Shown: piece after piece, positions 40,437-49,098 of the stretch
Layout of the letters: each line of letters begins with the position of its first letter
Position numbering within the stretch: position 1 is the first letter of the stretch
NCBI GenBank assembly: GCA_023416655.1
Contig: JAEZHK010000019.1
Location: 1-55,453 of the forward strand
Source: Bacillota bacterium
GTDB lineage: Bacteria > Bacillota > Clostridia > Christensenellales > Aristaeellaceae
Length of the DNA stretch: 55,453 nucleotides
Direction: 5' to 3'
Position numbers and translations under genes: made by a program
Notes under the pieces: generated by a model
Seen by the model: the letters and a program-made list of their open reading frames with translations, nothing else
What the model was told of the DNA's origin: nothing
Databases searched by the model: none

Positions 40437-42995
40437 TTACGCTTTGCGTTTTTGGTAGGCTGTGTTTTCCATTGGAATCTTCGTTCGGAAGATGCCGTCC
40501 ACCCGGTACTGAGCCAGCGCCGCGGCGGGGGCGGTGGGGATGGTGGCGATCTCGCCGACGCCCTTGACGCCGAAGGCGGGCTGCCCGTCCGTCGCCTTGC
40601 CGAGCAGAATCACTTCCACCGGCGGCATTTCGGTGGCGCGGAGGAGACCCAGCGTCGCGTACGTGGTCTTGACGTAGCCGCCCTCCGTTTTGAAGTCCTC
40701 CGTCAGCGCGTAGCCCAGGCCCATCGCGACGCCGCCCTCGATCTGTCCCTCGCAGGATTTTGGGTTGACCGCGCGGCCCACGTCGTGCGCCGCGACGACC
40801 TTGACCACCTTGCCGGTTTCGTCCATGATGACCACCTGCGCCGCGTAGCCATAGGCGACGTGGCTGACCGGATTGGGCACTTCGGCGCCGATTTTATCGG
40901 TGACGGCGGTGTACTCGCCGTAGAAGCCGTGGCCCTCGAGCGCGGAAAGCGGGCGTCCGGCCAGCGCGTCCATCATCTTGCGGGCGGCGCGCCTTGTGGC
41001 TTCGCCGGTGAACAGGCTCTGGCGGCTGGCGGTGGAGGTGCCGGAATTGGGGGTGATCAGCGTATCCGCCGCCTCGTGCACGAACATTTCCGCCGGAAGG
41101 CCCGTCTCCTGCGCGGCCATCTGAAGGACGACCGTCGCGATGCCCTGGCCCATGCAGGCCGCGGAGGTGCAGATGTGCGCTTTCCCTTCCTTTATAACGA
41201 TCTCGCAGCGGCCGGTGTCCGGCACGCCCACGCCCAGGCCGCTGTTCTTCATCGCGCCCGCGATCCCGGCGTAGGGGCTGGACTCGTACGCTCCCTTGAC
41301 CGCTTCCAGGCATTCCACGTAGGCGGTGTCCGGGGCCGCGATCTGGCCGTTGGGCAGCACCTGCCCGGGGCGGATGGCGTTTTTGTACCGGATCTCCCAG
41401 GGGGAGATGCCGACCGCCTCGGCCAAGAGGTTTAAGTTCATCTCGAAAGCGAAGCAGCTCTGGGTGACGCCGAAGCCGCGGAACGCGCCGCCCGGCACAT
41501 TGTTGGTGTAGACCGCCATGCCGGAAATGTCCACGTTCTGGAAGTTGTACGGCCCGGCAGCGTGGGTGCAAGCCCGCTGCAGCACCGGCCCGCCCAAGCT
41601 TGCGTACGCACCGGTATCGAACAGGATGCGCGCGCGCATGCCTTGAAGGTTGCCGTGCTCGTCACAGGCGGTGGTCATCTCGATCACGGACGCGTGGCGC
41701 TTGGTGTGCACAACCAGGCTTTCCTGCCGGGAAAAGCGCACCTTGACGGGGCGTCCGGTTAAGAAGGCCATCAGCGCCGCGTGATGCTGGACGCTCATGT
41801 CCTCTTTGCCGCCAAAACCCCCGCCTACGAGCATGGTGCGGGAACGCACCTTTTCCTTCGGGATCGCGAGCATCCGCGAGATCTCCCGCTGCTCGTCGTA
41901 CACCGACTGCGCGCCGGTGAAGAGCAGCACACCGCCCTCGCCGTCCGGCTGCGCGATGGCGCATTCCGGCTCCATGAAGGCGTGGTCGGTCATCGGGGTC
42001 ACGTAGGTGCGGGTGACCACATGGGCGGCTTTCGCGATCGCGCCTTCGGCGTCGCCGCGCCGGACCTCCTGCTTGAAGAGGAGGTTGCCCTTCTCGTGCA
42101 AGCGCGGCGCATCTTCTTTCAGCGCCTCCTCCGGGGTCAAAAGCGGCTGAAGCACTTCGTATTCCACGTCGACGAGCGCCAGGATTTCGTCCAGCGCCTC
42201 GCGGCGCTCGGACGCGGCCAGCACGATGGCGTCGCCCACATAGCGGGTAACATCGCCCTCGGCGATCAGAACGTCCCAGTCGGGCACGAGGTGGCCGGTC
42301 TTGTTGAAAGGCACGTCCTTTGCCGTCAGGATGCGCGCGCACTCCGGATGCGCGAGCGCTTTGGTCAGATCGATCTTGAGAACCCGCGCGCGCGGGTACT
42401 TCGAGCGCAGCGCCTTGGCGTGCAGCATGTTTGGCAGCACGACATCGTCCGCGAACAGCCCTTCGCCCAGCGTCTTGGCCGCCGCGTCCACGCGGGGGAT
42501 GTCCTCGCCCAAGAGACCAAACCCTTTCGGCGCTTCCACCGGGCGATCCTCGCGGAAGAAGTCCGCCGCCATCAAAATGGCGTCCTCGATCTTCTGGTAG
42601 CCGGTGCAGCGGCAGATGTTGCCGCGGATGGCGGCCTTCACGTCCGCCCGGGTGGGGGTGAGGTTTTTATCCAGAAGTTCCTTGGCGGAGATCACCATGC
42701 CGGGGATGCAGAAGCCGCACTGCACCGCGCCCGCCGCCGAGAAGCAGTGGGCGTAGACCGCCTTTTCGCGCTCGGAAAGGCCCTCGACGGTGACAACGCG
42801 CGTCCCTTCCAGCTTGGATACGTCGGTGACGCAGGCCCTCTTCTTCGTCCCGTCCACCAGCACCATGCAGACGCCGCACGCGCCCGATCCGCAGGCAGCC
42901 TTGACGGAGGTCAGGCGCAGAACGTCCCGCAGAAAGTCAATCAGCTTTCCGCGCTCCGCCTCCGCCTGCCGCCCGTTGACCCAAAATAAAGCCAC
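40437..42995 (-). CDS. xdhD: Molybdenum hydroxylase with fused [2Fe-2S] domain (XdhD type)
   Basis: 852 aa. Residues about 1-155 are a two-cluster [2Fe-2S] domain (CGSGACGVCMV, CGFCIPGMV, CRCTGYQ). The rest is an aldehyde-oxidase/xanthine-dehydrogenase molybdopterin domain: GGGFGGKEDMSVQ, GGAFRGFGVTQS, and the catalytic-glutamate region KGVGEIATIP. GTG start with GGAGGG six bases upstream. This layout matches the selenium-dependent hydroxylases linked to YgfK and SsnA; it should hydroxylate a purine such as hypoxanthine/xanthine or run in the reductive direction on urate. The FAD subunit (YgfM type) is not in the window, so YgfK may be its electron partner (inference). No in-frame TGA, hence no selenocysteine. 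Confidence 0.93.
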   Translation of the reverse strand: MALFWVNGRQAEAERGKLIDFLRDVLRLTSVKAACGSGACGVCMVLVDGTKKRACVTDVSKLEGTRVVTVEGLSEREKAVYAHCFSAAGAVQCGFCIPGMVISAKELLDKNLTPTRADVKAAIRGNICRCTGYQKIEDAILMAADFFREDRPVEAPKGFGLLGEDIPRVDAAAKTLGEGLFADDVVLPNMLHAKALRSKYPRARVLKIDLTKALAHPECARILTAKDVPFNKTGHLVPDWDVLIAEGDVTRYVGDAIVLAASERREALDEILALVDVEYEVLQPLLTPEEALKEDAPRLHEKGNLLFKQEVRRGDAEGAIAKAAHVVTRTYVTPMTDHAFMEPECAIAQPDGEGGVLLFTGAQSVYDEQREISRMLAIPKEKVRSRTMLVGGGFGGKEDMSVQHHAALMAFLTGRPVKVRFSRQESLVVHTKRHASVIEMTTACDEHGNLQGMRARILFDTGAYASLGGPVLQRACTHAAGPYNFQNVDISGMAVYTNNVPGGAFRGFGVTQSCFAFEMNLNLLAEAVGISPWEIRYKNAIRPGQVLPNGQIAAPDTAYVECLEAVKGAYESSPYAGIAGAMKNSGLGVGVPDTGRCEIVIKEGKAHICTSAACMGQGIATVVLQMAAQETGLPAEMFVHEAADTLITPNSGTSTASRQSLFTGEATRRAARKMMDALAGRPLSALEGHGFYGEYTAVTDKIGAEVPNPVSHVAYGYAAQVVIMDETGKVVKVVAAHDVGRAVNPKSCEGQIEGGVAMGLGYALTEDFKTEGGYVKTTYATLGLLRATEMPPVEVILLGKATDGQPAFGVKGVGEIATIPTAPAAALAQYRVDGIFRTKIPMENTAYQKRKA

Positions 42996-43013
42996 TTTCG
43001 TCCCTCCAATGGT

Positions 43014-44381
43014 TCAAAACCTGGGTTTGTGCCGGACAAGGTACGATCCGTTCGGGCCGAAGACCTCGCCGCCCTTGTACGCCGTCTCGCCGCGTAGCAG
43101 CACCTGACGGGGCCGCCCGGTGATCTCAAAGCCCTCAAACGGGCTGTAGTCCGCCTTCATCAGCTGTTCGGACGCGCGGAGCACCCACTTTTCGCCGCGG
43201 TCCCAGAGCACCAGGTCCGCGTCCGCGCCCGGACGGATGACGCCCTTCCGGGGGTAGAGGCCGTAGAGCTTGGCCGGGTTCTCCGCGAGCATGCGGCACA
43301 TGACGCTGGGGCCGATCAGCTTTTTCGCCACTAGTTCGCTGTAGACGACGGCGGGCCGGTGCTCGACGCCCGGCAGGCCGTTGGGGATCTTGGAAAAGTC
43401 CTCGAAGCCCAGCGCCTTCTGCACCAGCGTGTAGCTGCAGTGGTCGGTGGCGATGGTGTCGATTGCGCCCTCCTGCACAGCGTCAATCAGCGCCAGCGCA
43501 TCGCTCTTTTTACGCAGCGGCGGCGAGCAGACGTACTTCGCGCCGGCAAAGCCCGGCTCCAGGTACTTCCCGTCGTCCAGCGCCAGGTACTGCGGGCAGG
43601 TTTCGAGCAGCACTTTGACGCCGCGCTGCCGGGCCTTCAATGCTTCACGGAGGCCCGCCTCGCTACTGAGGTGCACCACGCCCGCGGGCGCGCCCGCCAG
43701 CTGCGCCAGGTAGGTGAGCCGGGAAATCGCCTCGGCCTCAAGCAGCGCCGGGCGGCACAGCGGGTGTTCGGAGGGGCCGAGCCGCCCCTGTTCGCGGGCT
43801 TCCATCACCATGCGGTTGATGACCGCGCCGTTTTCGCAGTGGCACCAGACGACACCGCCCAGTTCCTGCATGGCGCGCATGACCTCGTAGACCTGGTCGT
43901 CCATGAGCCTCAGCGCGTCGTAGGCCATGTACAGCTTGACCGACGTGACGCCCGCCTCAAAGAGTTTTGGCAGTTCCGCGCGAACGGATTCATTCCAGTC
44001 GGTGATCGCCATGTGGAAGCCGTAATCCGAGGAGCACTTGCCGTCGGCCTTCTTGTGCCAGGCGGCGAGGGCTTCCATGAGGGTGCCGCCCCGGTCCTGG
44101 GTCGCGAAGTCGATCACGGTGGTGGTGCCGCCCGCGACCGCCGCGCGGGTGCCGGAGGCGAAGTCGTCGGCGGTGACGGTGACGCCATTGAACATGTCAA
44201 AGTGGGTGTGGGCGTCGATGAAGCCGGGGAAAACCAGCAGCCCGGACGCGTCGATCACCTCGTCAGTGGGTTCGGGCGCTATAGAAGGCTCCACGCGGAT
44301 GATCTTCCCGCCGTCCACCAGTACGTCCGCGCGGCGGGTATCCTCGGAAGAAACGACGATGCCGCCCGCGATCAGCTTCAT
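43014..44381 (-). CDS. hyuA: Dihydropyrimidinase / D-hydantoinase family
   Basis: 455-aa amidohydrolase that opens a cyclic amide ring. Metal ligands appear in GFIDAHTHFDM, the lysine of SVKLYMAYDA (carboxylated), the histidines of VWCHCENG and GVVHLSSEAG, and the aspartate of TIATDHCSY. It is full length. The start overlaps the ygfK stop by 4 nt (ATGA), so translation is coupled, and xdhD begins 18 nt downstream. In the purine cluster it would open a hydantoin- or dihydropyrimidine-like intermediate (inference). Confidence 0.95.
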   Translation of the reverse strand: MKLIAGGIVVSSEDTRRADVLVDGGKIIRVEPSIAPEPTDEVIDASGLLVFPGFIDAHTHFDMFNGVTVTADDFASGTRAAVAGGTTTVIDFATQDRGGTLMEALAAWHKKADGKCSSDYGFHMAITDWNESVRAELPKLFEAGVTSVKLYMAYDALRLMDDQVYEVMRAMQELGGVVWCHCENGAVINRMVMEAREQGRLGPSEHPLCRPALLEAEAISRLTYLAQLAGAPAGVVHLSSEAGLREALKARQRGVKVLLETCPQYLALDDGKYLEPGFAGAKYVCSPPLRKKSDALALIDAVQEGAIDTIATDHCSYTLVQKALGFEDFSKIPNGLPGVEHRPAVVYSELVAKKLIGPSVMCRMLAENPAKLYGLYPRKGVIRPGADADLVLWDRGEKWVLRASEQLMKADYSPFEGFEITGRPRQVLLRGETAYKGGEVFGPNGSYLVRHKPRF

Positions 44382-47257
44382 TTCAGATCCCTCACAGTCT
44401 CCATGAAACGCTTGAGCCTGTCATTCTCCATCTCAGGACGGACCTTGAACGTGCCGCTGGGCAGGATGACGAAGCCGGGGTTCTCGCTCTCGTCCATTTC
44501 CTTCTCGCTCGCGAAAAGCGTGAGCTTCTCTTTATATGGCGCGCTGTCGTAGGGGCAGAAGGTTTCGCAGTTGCCGCACTCGTTGCAGAGGGCGTCCAGG
44601 TGCAAAATCTGCTCCCGGCCGTCCACCAGCACCACCACGTTGGCGCGGTTGGGGCACACGTCCACGCAATTGCCGCAGACGCTGCCGCAGCCCAGGCACC
44701 GCTCGTTTTCCTTTTCGGGCGCGGTGTGGAACTTCAGCGCCGGGCGCCGGGCGCGCAGCATGGCGGCGTTCAACGGCAGCGGTTCGGCCTCCTCGGGGCT
44801 CAGGATGACCCTTGCGACCTCGGCCGCGTCCGCGATGGCCTCCACCACCGTGGCCGGGCCGCGCCGCGCGTCGCCCACCAGGAAGAGCTTTTCACCCTGC
44901 TGAACCGCCGCCGCGCCGCGCTCCGGCGCGCAAGCGCCCGCCGCGGAGAGGAGCGCGCAGTCCGGCTTTTCGCCGATGGCCGCGATGACGGTATCGGCAT
45001 GGATCTGGACCAGTTCGTCCGTGGGCACCGGCGCGCGGCGTCCGCTGGCGTCAGGCTCGCCGAGCACCATGCGCCGACAGGTCAGGAGGCCGTTTTCGTG
45101 GGCCACGGGCGCCAGCAGCTCCAAAAGCTCCACGCCCTCTTCGGCCGCGTACTTGAGTTCGTGCTCGTCGCAGGGCATTTCGTGCTTCGTGCGGCGATAG
45201 ATCATGGACACCTTGTTCACGCCGCGGATCCTGAGCGCCGCGCGGGCCGCGTCGATGGCGGTGTTGCCGCCGCCGACGATGGCGACGGAGGAGCCCATAT
45301 GCACCTCGCCCCGGTTGTAGGCCTGCAGGAAGTTGAGCGCGTCGACGGCGCTGCCCTTTTCCAGGTGCAGTTCGCCGCTGACCCACGCGCCCACGGCCAG
45401 CACCACATGGGTGAAGCCCTCATGAAAGAGCGTTGCGGGGGTCAGGACTTCGCTGTTCAGCTTGACCTCGACGCCCAGTTTCGTCAGCATCGCGGCGTCC
45501 TTTTCGATGGAGGCCTCGGAGATTCTAAAGCTCGGGATTGCAAACCGCACGATGCCGCCCAGCGCCTGGCGCTTTTCAAACAGCGTCACCTTCGCGCCGC
45601 CGCGGGCGAGCAGGTACGCCGCCGCCATGCCGCCGGGGCCGCCGCCCACCACCGCCACCCGCTCGGTACGGACGGCGCGGGGCGTGAGGCTCTCAAGGAA
45701 CTGGTCATATCCGCGCCCGGCGGAGAGAAGCTTGACCTCCCGGATGTGGATGTTCTCCTCGTAGAAGTTCCGGGTGCAGCTCTTGGTGCAGCGGTGCGCG
45801 CAGATGGTGCCGGTGATGAAGGGCAGCGGGTTGTTCTCGCAGATGACCTCCAGCGCCTCGCGGTACTGCCCGCGGCCCGCCAGCTCCACATAGGCGGGGA
45901 TGTCCTGATGAATCGGGCAGCCGTCCGCGCAGGGCGAGACGTAGCAGTCGAGGAGCGGCACCTTCCGGGGCATCTTCGGGTGGGGCTGGGTGTTTTTGCG
46001 CGAGCGCCTGTCGCGCCGCGCGTCCCGGGCGAGCGACGAGAGCGCCGTCAGGTCCACGCGGGTGAAGGGCTGGTAAGGCATCCGCGCGAACGCCTCGGCG
46101 ATGGGCTTCAGCCGGTTGTATCCGCCGGGCTTCAGTAGCGTCGTTGCCAGCGTGATCGGCCAGATGCCCGCGGCATAGATGCGCTCGATGTTCATCTGGT
46201 CCGCGCCGCCGGAGAAGGAGGCCCTGAGCGAGCCGTCAAACGCGCGCTCCACCTTCTCGGCCAGCGAGATGGTGAGGGGATAGAGCGCCTTGCCGCTCAT
46301 GTACATCTCGTCGCCGGGCAGTTCGCCATGCGCGATGTTGACGGGGAAGGTGTTGGTCAGCTTCACGCCGAACTCCACGCCCGTGGCGTCGGCCAGCGCG
46401 CGGAGGCGCTTGACCATCGGCACCGCGTCCTCGAACTGCAGGTCCTCGTTGAAGTGGTGGTCGTCGAAGGACAGGTTATAACCCAGGTCGTCCAAAGTTT
46501 TGCGCGCGAACTCGTAGCCGAGGAGCGTCGGGTTCATCTTGACGAGGGTGTTGAGCCGCTTGCCGGAGATGAGGTAGGCGGCGATGCGCTCGATCTCGCC
46601 CGCGGGGCAGCCGTGCAGCGTGGAAAGGGTGATGGAGCGGCAGACCATGGGGCTGATGCCGTTCACGTACTCCGCGTCGAGGCCGAGCTTTTCAAGGTTC
46701 TGAAGCGCCCACTCGCGGCACTCGGCGAAGATGGGCAGGTTCGAGGCGTTTTTCAGGCCCTCGATGAAGCGGTCGATCTTTTCGGACTGGATGCCCTTGA
46801 GGTCGTAGCCCACGCTCATGTTGAACGCGAAGCCGTCCGGCGCGCCCATCTCAAAGGCTTTGGAGATCAGCTTCAGCGCGACCCAGGCCTTCACGTACTC
46901 GTCCAGCGCCTCAGGCACGGTCAACTCCGTGGACCACTCCACATTGTAGCCCTCGTCGGCGGCCAGGATGCAGGGCTTTGAAACCGGCAGGTCCTCGCCG
47001 TCGAGGGTCTGCACGGTCTTGAGTTCAAAATAGCGCGAACCCGCGGCGTAGGCGGCGATGATGTTCTGCGCCAGCTGCGTGTGGGGGCCCGCCGCCGGGC
47101 CGAAGGGGGTTTCGATCCGCTCGCCGAAGATCGGCAGCGTGCCGCCTTTGTGGCGATAGAGGTCGTATACGCCGAACACTCGGCCTTCGCGGCTCATGCC
47201 GCTTAGAAGCTCGTTCATCAGCGCCCCGAAGGGCATCGGGCTCATCCGGTCAGACAT
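44378..47257 (-). CDS. ygfK: YgfK-type Fe-S/flavin oxidoreductase (putative selenate reductase subunit)
   Basis: 959-aa multidomain electron-transfer protein. The N-terminal ~430 residues are a dihydroorotate-dehydrogenase-like part (PFGALMNELL, FAFNMSVGYDLKGIQSEKI, TLHGCPAGEIE). Residues about 440-530 bind Fe-S (CYVSPCADGCPIHQD, CAHRCTKSCTR). Next is a GltD-like FAD/NAD(P) domain (VAVVGGGPGGMAAAYLLARG, AIVGGGNTAIDAAR). The C terminus has two ferredoxin-type clusters (CLGCGSVCGNCVDVCPN, CNECGNCETFCP). The ATG at 47257 has GGAGG eight bases before; a TTG at 47272 would overlap it. It lies between ssnA and hyuA and probably shuttles electrons to or from XdhD (inference). Confidence 0.94.
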   Translation of the reverse strand: MSDRMSPMPFGALMNELLSGMSREGRVFGVYDLYRHKGGTLPIFGERIETPFGPAAGPHTQLAQNIIAAYAAGSRYFELKTVQTLDGEDLPVSKPCILAADEGYNVEWSTELTVPEALDEYVKAWVALKLISKAFEMGAPDGFAFNMSVGYDLKGIQSEKIDRFIEGLKNASNLPIFAECREWALQNLEKLGLDAEYVNGISPMVCRSITLSTLHGCPAGEIERIAAYLISGKRLNTLVKMNPTLLGYEFARKTLDDLGYNLSFDDHHFNEDLQFEDAVPMVKRLRALADATGVEFGVKLTNTFPVNIAHGELPGDEMYMSGKALYPLTISLAEKVERAFDGSLRASFSGGADQMNIERIYAAGIWPITLATTLLKPGGYNRLKPIAEAFARMPYQPFTRVDLTALSSLARDARRDRRSRKNTQPHPKMPRKVPLLDCYVSPCADGCPIHQDIPAYVELAGRGQYREALEVICENNPLPFITGTICAHRCTKSCTRNFYEENIHIREVKLLSAGRGYDQFLESLTPRAVRTERVAVVGGGPGGMAAAYLLARGGAKVTLFEKRQALGGIVRFAIPSFRISEASIEKDAAMLTKLGVEVKLNSEVLTPATLFHEGFTHVVLAVGAWVSGELHLEKGSAVDALNFLQAYNRGEVHMGSSVAIVGGGNTAIDAARAALRIRGVNKVSMIYRRTKHEMPCDEHELKYAAEEGVELLELLAPVAHENGLLTCRRMVLGEPDASGRRAPVPTDELVQIHADTVIAAIGEKPDCALLSAAGACAPERGAAAVQQGEKLFLVGDARRGPATVVEAIADAAEVARVILSPEEAEPLPLNAAMLRARRPALKFHTAPEKENERCLGCGSVCGNCVDVCPNRANVVVLVDGREQILHLDALCNECGNCETFCPYDSAPYKEKLTLFASEKEMDESENPGFVILPSGTFKVRPEMENDRLKRFMETVRDLK

Positions 47258-47285
47258 ACTGTTTACCTCCAAAACGTACTGAAAA

Positions 47286-47471
47286 CCCTGTCAAACCTTC
47301 CAATCGTTCCCGGCGACCTGCGCGCCGGGAACGCGGTTTCCGCAACCGGTGCGCACACCGGTGGAGGAAACAATACCTTCAGTCAGTGGGCCGCCCGGAA
47401 AATCGTGAGATTTTCAGGCCCGCGCAGTCTTTCCACCGCGTTGAAAAGATGCGAAGCAGATTTTCAACGCC
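47286..47471 (-). repeat. Structured intergenic repeat copy 5, spanning the ssnA stop
   Basis: Minus-strand order: GCGTTGAAAA..TTTTCAACGC, which includes the ssnA TGA; GGGCC..GAAAATC TCACGATTTTC..GGCCC; GTTTCC..CACCGGTG TGCGCACCGGT..GGAAAC; TTCCCGGCGCGCAGGTCGCC GGGAACG. The best-preserved copy. Confidence 0.8.
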
Positions 47472-48798
47472 CGTCGTTGATCCGCGCCCAGAGCGCGCTT
47501 GCGGCCTCTCGGCACCTGGCGTAGAGGCGAGACTTGTCCACATTCATAAGCTGCCGGTCCTTCATGAGGACCTTACCGTCCGCCACAGTGGCGGAGACCA
47601 TCCGGCCGTTCATGCCGAACATCACGTGGCCATTGATGTTCCCGTCCGTCAGCGGCGTGGGCGGGATGTAGTCCAGAACGATTACGTCGGCCGCCGCGCC
47701 CTCCTTCAGGACGCCGATCTGCCGGCCGAACATGTTGGAGGCCATCCGCGCGTTGTTCTCAAACAGCATCGCGGGGATCTCCGTCCAGGCGACGGAGGGG
47801 TCCGCGAGGTTGTGCTTGTGCAGGAGGTTCCCCACCTTGTAGCTTTCCAGCATGTCGTTGGTGTAGCCGTCGGTGCCCAGGCCGATCAGCACGCCCTTGT
47901 GGAACATGTTCAGAACCGGCGGGCAGCCGATGGCGTTGCCCATGTTGCTCTCCGGGTTGTGGCCCACCATGGAGCCGGTTTCCGCGATCAGATCGATCTC
48001 GGCCTCCGACACATGGGTGCAGTGCCCGAGCAGCGTCTTTTCGCCCAGAATGCCGAAATCGTGCAGCCGGAAAGCGGGGCGCTTGCCGTGCCGGCGAAGG
48101 CTCAAATGCACGTCGTCGATGCCCTCGGCCACGTGGATGTGGTAGCCCGCGCCCGGGTTGTGCGCGGCGCAGGTTTCAAGCGTATTGTTGGAAAGGGTGA
48201 AGGGCGCGTGCAGGCCGAAGAGCGCGGCGATCCTGCCGGTCTCGTCCTTTTGAGCGAACTTGATGAACGCCTCGTTTTCCTTAACGCCCTCCATCATCTT
48301 GTCCTGCCCGTCGCGGTCTGAAACCTCGTAGCACAGGCAGGCGCGAACGCCGTATTCCTTCGCGCTGTCCGCGATCTGGAACAGGCTGCCCGGAATTTCG
48401 CCGTAGCTGGCGTGGTGGTCGATCACGGTGGTGACGCCGTTTTCGATGCAGTCGACAAACGTCATGTCAGCGGAGAGGCGCGTATCGGGGTTTTTCAAAT
48501 GGCGGTCCAGCGTCCACCACAGGCCGTCCAGGATCTCAAGGAAGCCTTTCGCGCTGTAGCCCTTGATGGACATGCCCCGCGCGAAGGCCGAATAGATGTG
48601 GTTGTGGGCGTTGATCATGCCGGGCATGATGACGCCGCCGCGCGCGTCCAAAAATTCCGCGTCCGGGTATTGCGCCCTGAGTGTTTCGTAGGGACCAACC
48701 TTCAGGATGCGGCTCCCCTCGATGGCGACCGCGCCGTTTGCGATGAGCGGGCGCGCGCCGTCCCGCGTGACCAGATTGCCGTTACCGATCAGCAGCAT
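47464..48798 (-). CDS. ssnA: SsnA family aminohydrolase
   Basis: 444-aa amidohydrolase-superfamily enzyme of the SsnA/guanine-deaminase-like class. Metal ligands: MINAHNHIYSA, the histidine of GYHIHVAEGIDD, HCTHVSE and LGTDGYTNDM. It probably deaminates or hydrolyses a purine-derived ring; the exact substrate is not known to me. The ATG at 48798 has GAAGGAGG upstream. It is the first gene of the main purine-catabolism transcript and sits behind a 190-nt structured leader. Its stop lies in the first hairpin of SIR copy 5. Confidence 0.95.
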   Translation of the reverse strand: MLLIGNGNLVTRDGARPLIANGAVAIEGSRILKVGPYETLRAQYPDAEFLDARGGVIMPGMINAHNHIYSAFARGMSIKGYSAKGFLEILDGLWWTLDRHLKNPDTRLSADMTFVDCIENGVTTVIDHHASYGEIPGSLFQIADSAKEYGVRACLCYEVSDRDGQDKMMEGVKENEAFIKFAQKDETGRIAALFGLHAPFTLSNNTLETCAAHNPGAGYHIHVAEGIDDVHLSLRRHGKRPAFRLHDFGILGEKTLLGHCTHVSEAEIDLIAETGSMVGHNPESNMGNAIGCPPVLNMFHKGVLIGLGTDGYTNDMLESYKVGNLLHKHNLADPSVAWTEIPAMLFENNARMASNMFGRQIGVLKEGAAADVIVLDYIPPTPLTDGNINGHVMFGMNGRMVSATVADGKVLMKDRQLMNVDKSRLYARCREAASALWARINDGR

Positions 48799-48989
48799 GG
48801 GTTTTCCTCCTTCGCAGGCATGGGACTTCCTTTAGCATTGCCAATTCCGGCCTTTTGGCCGTTTGATTGCAATAAAAAAATCTGCGAACCACTGTCCGCA
48901 GACGAGAAGGCTATCCGGCATTCCCATCCACAAACAGGAAAGCCCGTGCGCGAAGCACTACCTTACAGCCCTGATTATTCTCTTTGGCC
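48799..48989 (-). ncRNA. Candidate riboswitch or attenuator leader of ssnA
   Basis: Transcript leader expected to start near 48985 and end at the ssnA ATG. On the minus strand: P1, GAGAA (48982-48978) with TTCTC (48908-48904), continued across an internal loop by GGCT (48970-48967) with AGCC (48912-48909). Inside it are hairpins GTGC TTCGC GCAC and GGCTTTCC..GGGAATGCC, forming a three-way junction. Immediately behind is an intrinsic terminator. A further CGGCC AAAA GGCCG hairpin lies before the ribosome site. It does not match the guanine, adenine, cobalamin, THF or c-di-GMP patterns that I know. The class is unassigned. Confidence 0.55.
48874..48902 (-). terminator. Leader terminator before ssnA
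   Basis: Minus strand: TCTGCG GACAGTGGTT CGCAGA followed by TTTTTTT. Situated inside the 5' leader, which suggests regulated termination. Confidence 0.8.
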
Positions 48990-48991
48990 AC

Positions 48992-49021
48992 ATTCTATCA
49001 CAGCCTTTTTTCGGCTGTCAA
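48992..49021 (-). promoter_or_regulatory. Promoter of the purine-catabolism operon with a spacer inverted repeat
   Basis: Minus strand: TTGACA (49021-49016), 18-nt spacer, TAGAAT (48997-48992) with an extended TGA before it. The spacer holds ACAGCC GAAAAAA GGCTGT, an inverted repeat (49000-49018) in operator position. Confidence 0.8.
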
Positions 49022-49098
49022 GGGGCTTTTTGTGCGCTCGTGGCATTTTTCGTTCCAATAACAAATCACAGTTTCGAGCTTGGCACGACAATCAAAAG

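Noticed and set aside
40437..42995. Selenocysteine in the molybdenum hydroxylase
   Set aside because: The frame has no internal TGA. Selenium in this class is a cofactor atom, not selenocysteine.
48799..48989. Guanine/adenine riboswitch in the ssnA leader
   Set aside because: A three-way junction can be drawn, but the conserved junction and loop residues of the purine class are not present as I know them.
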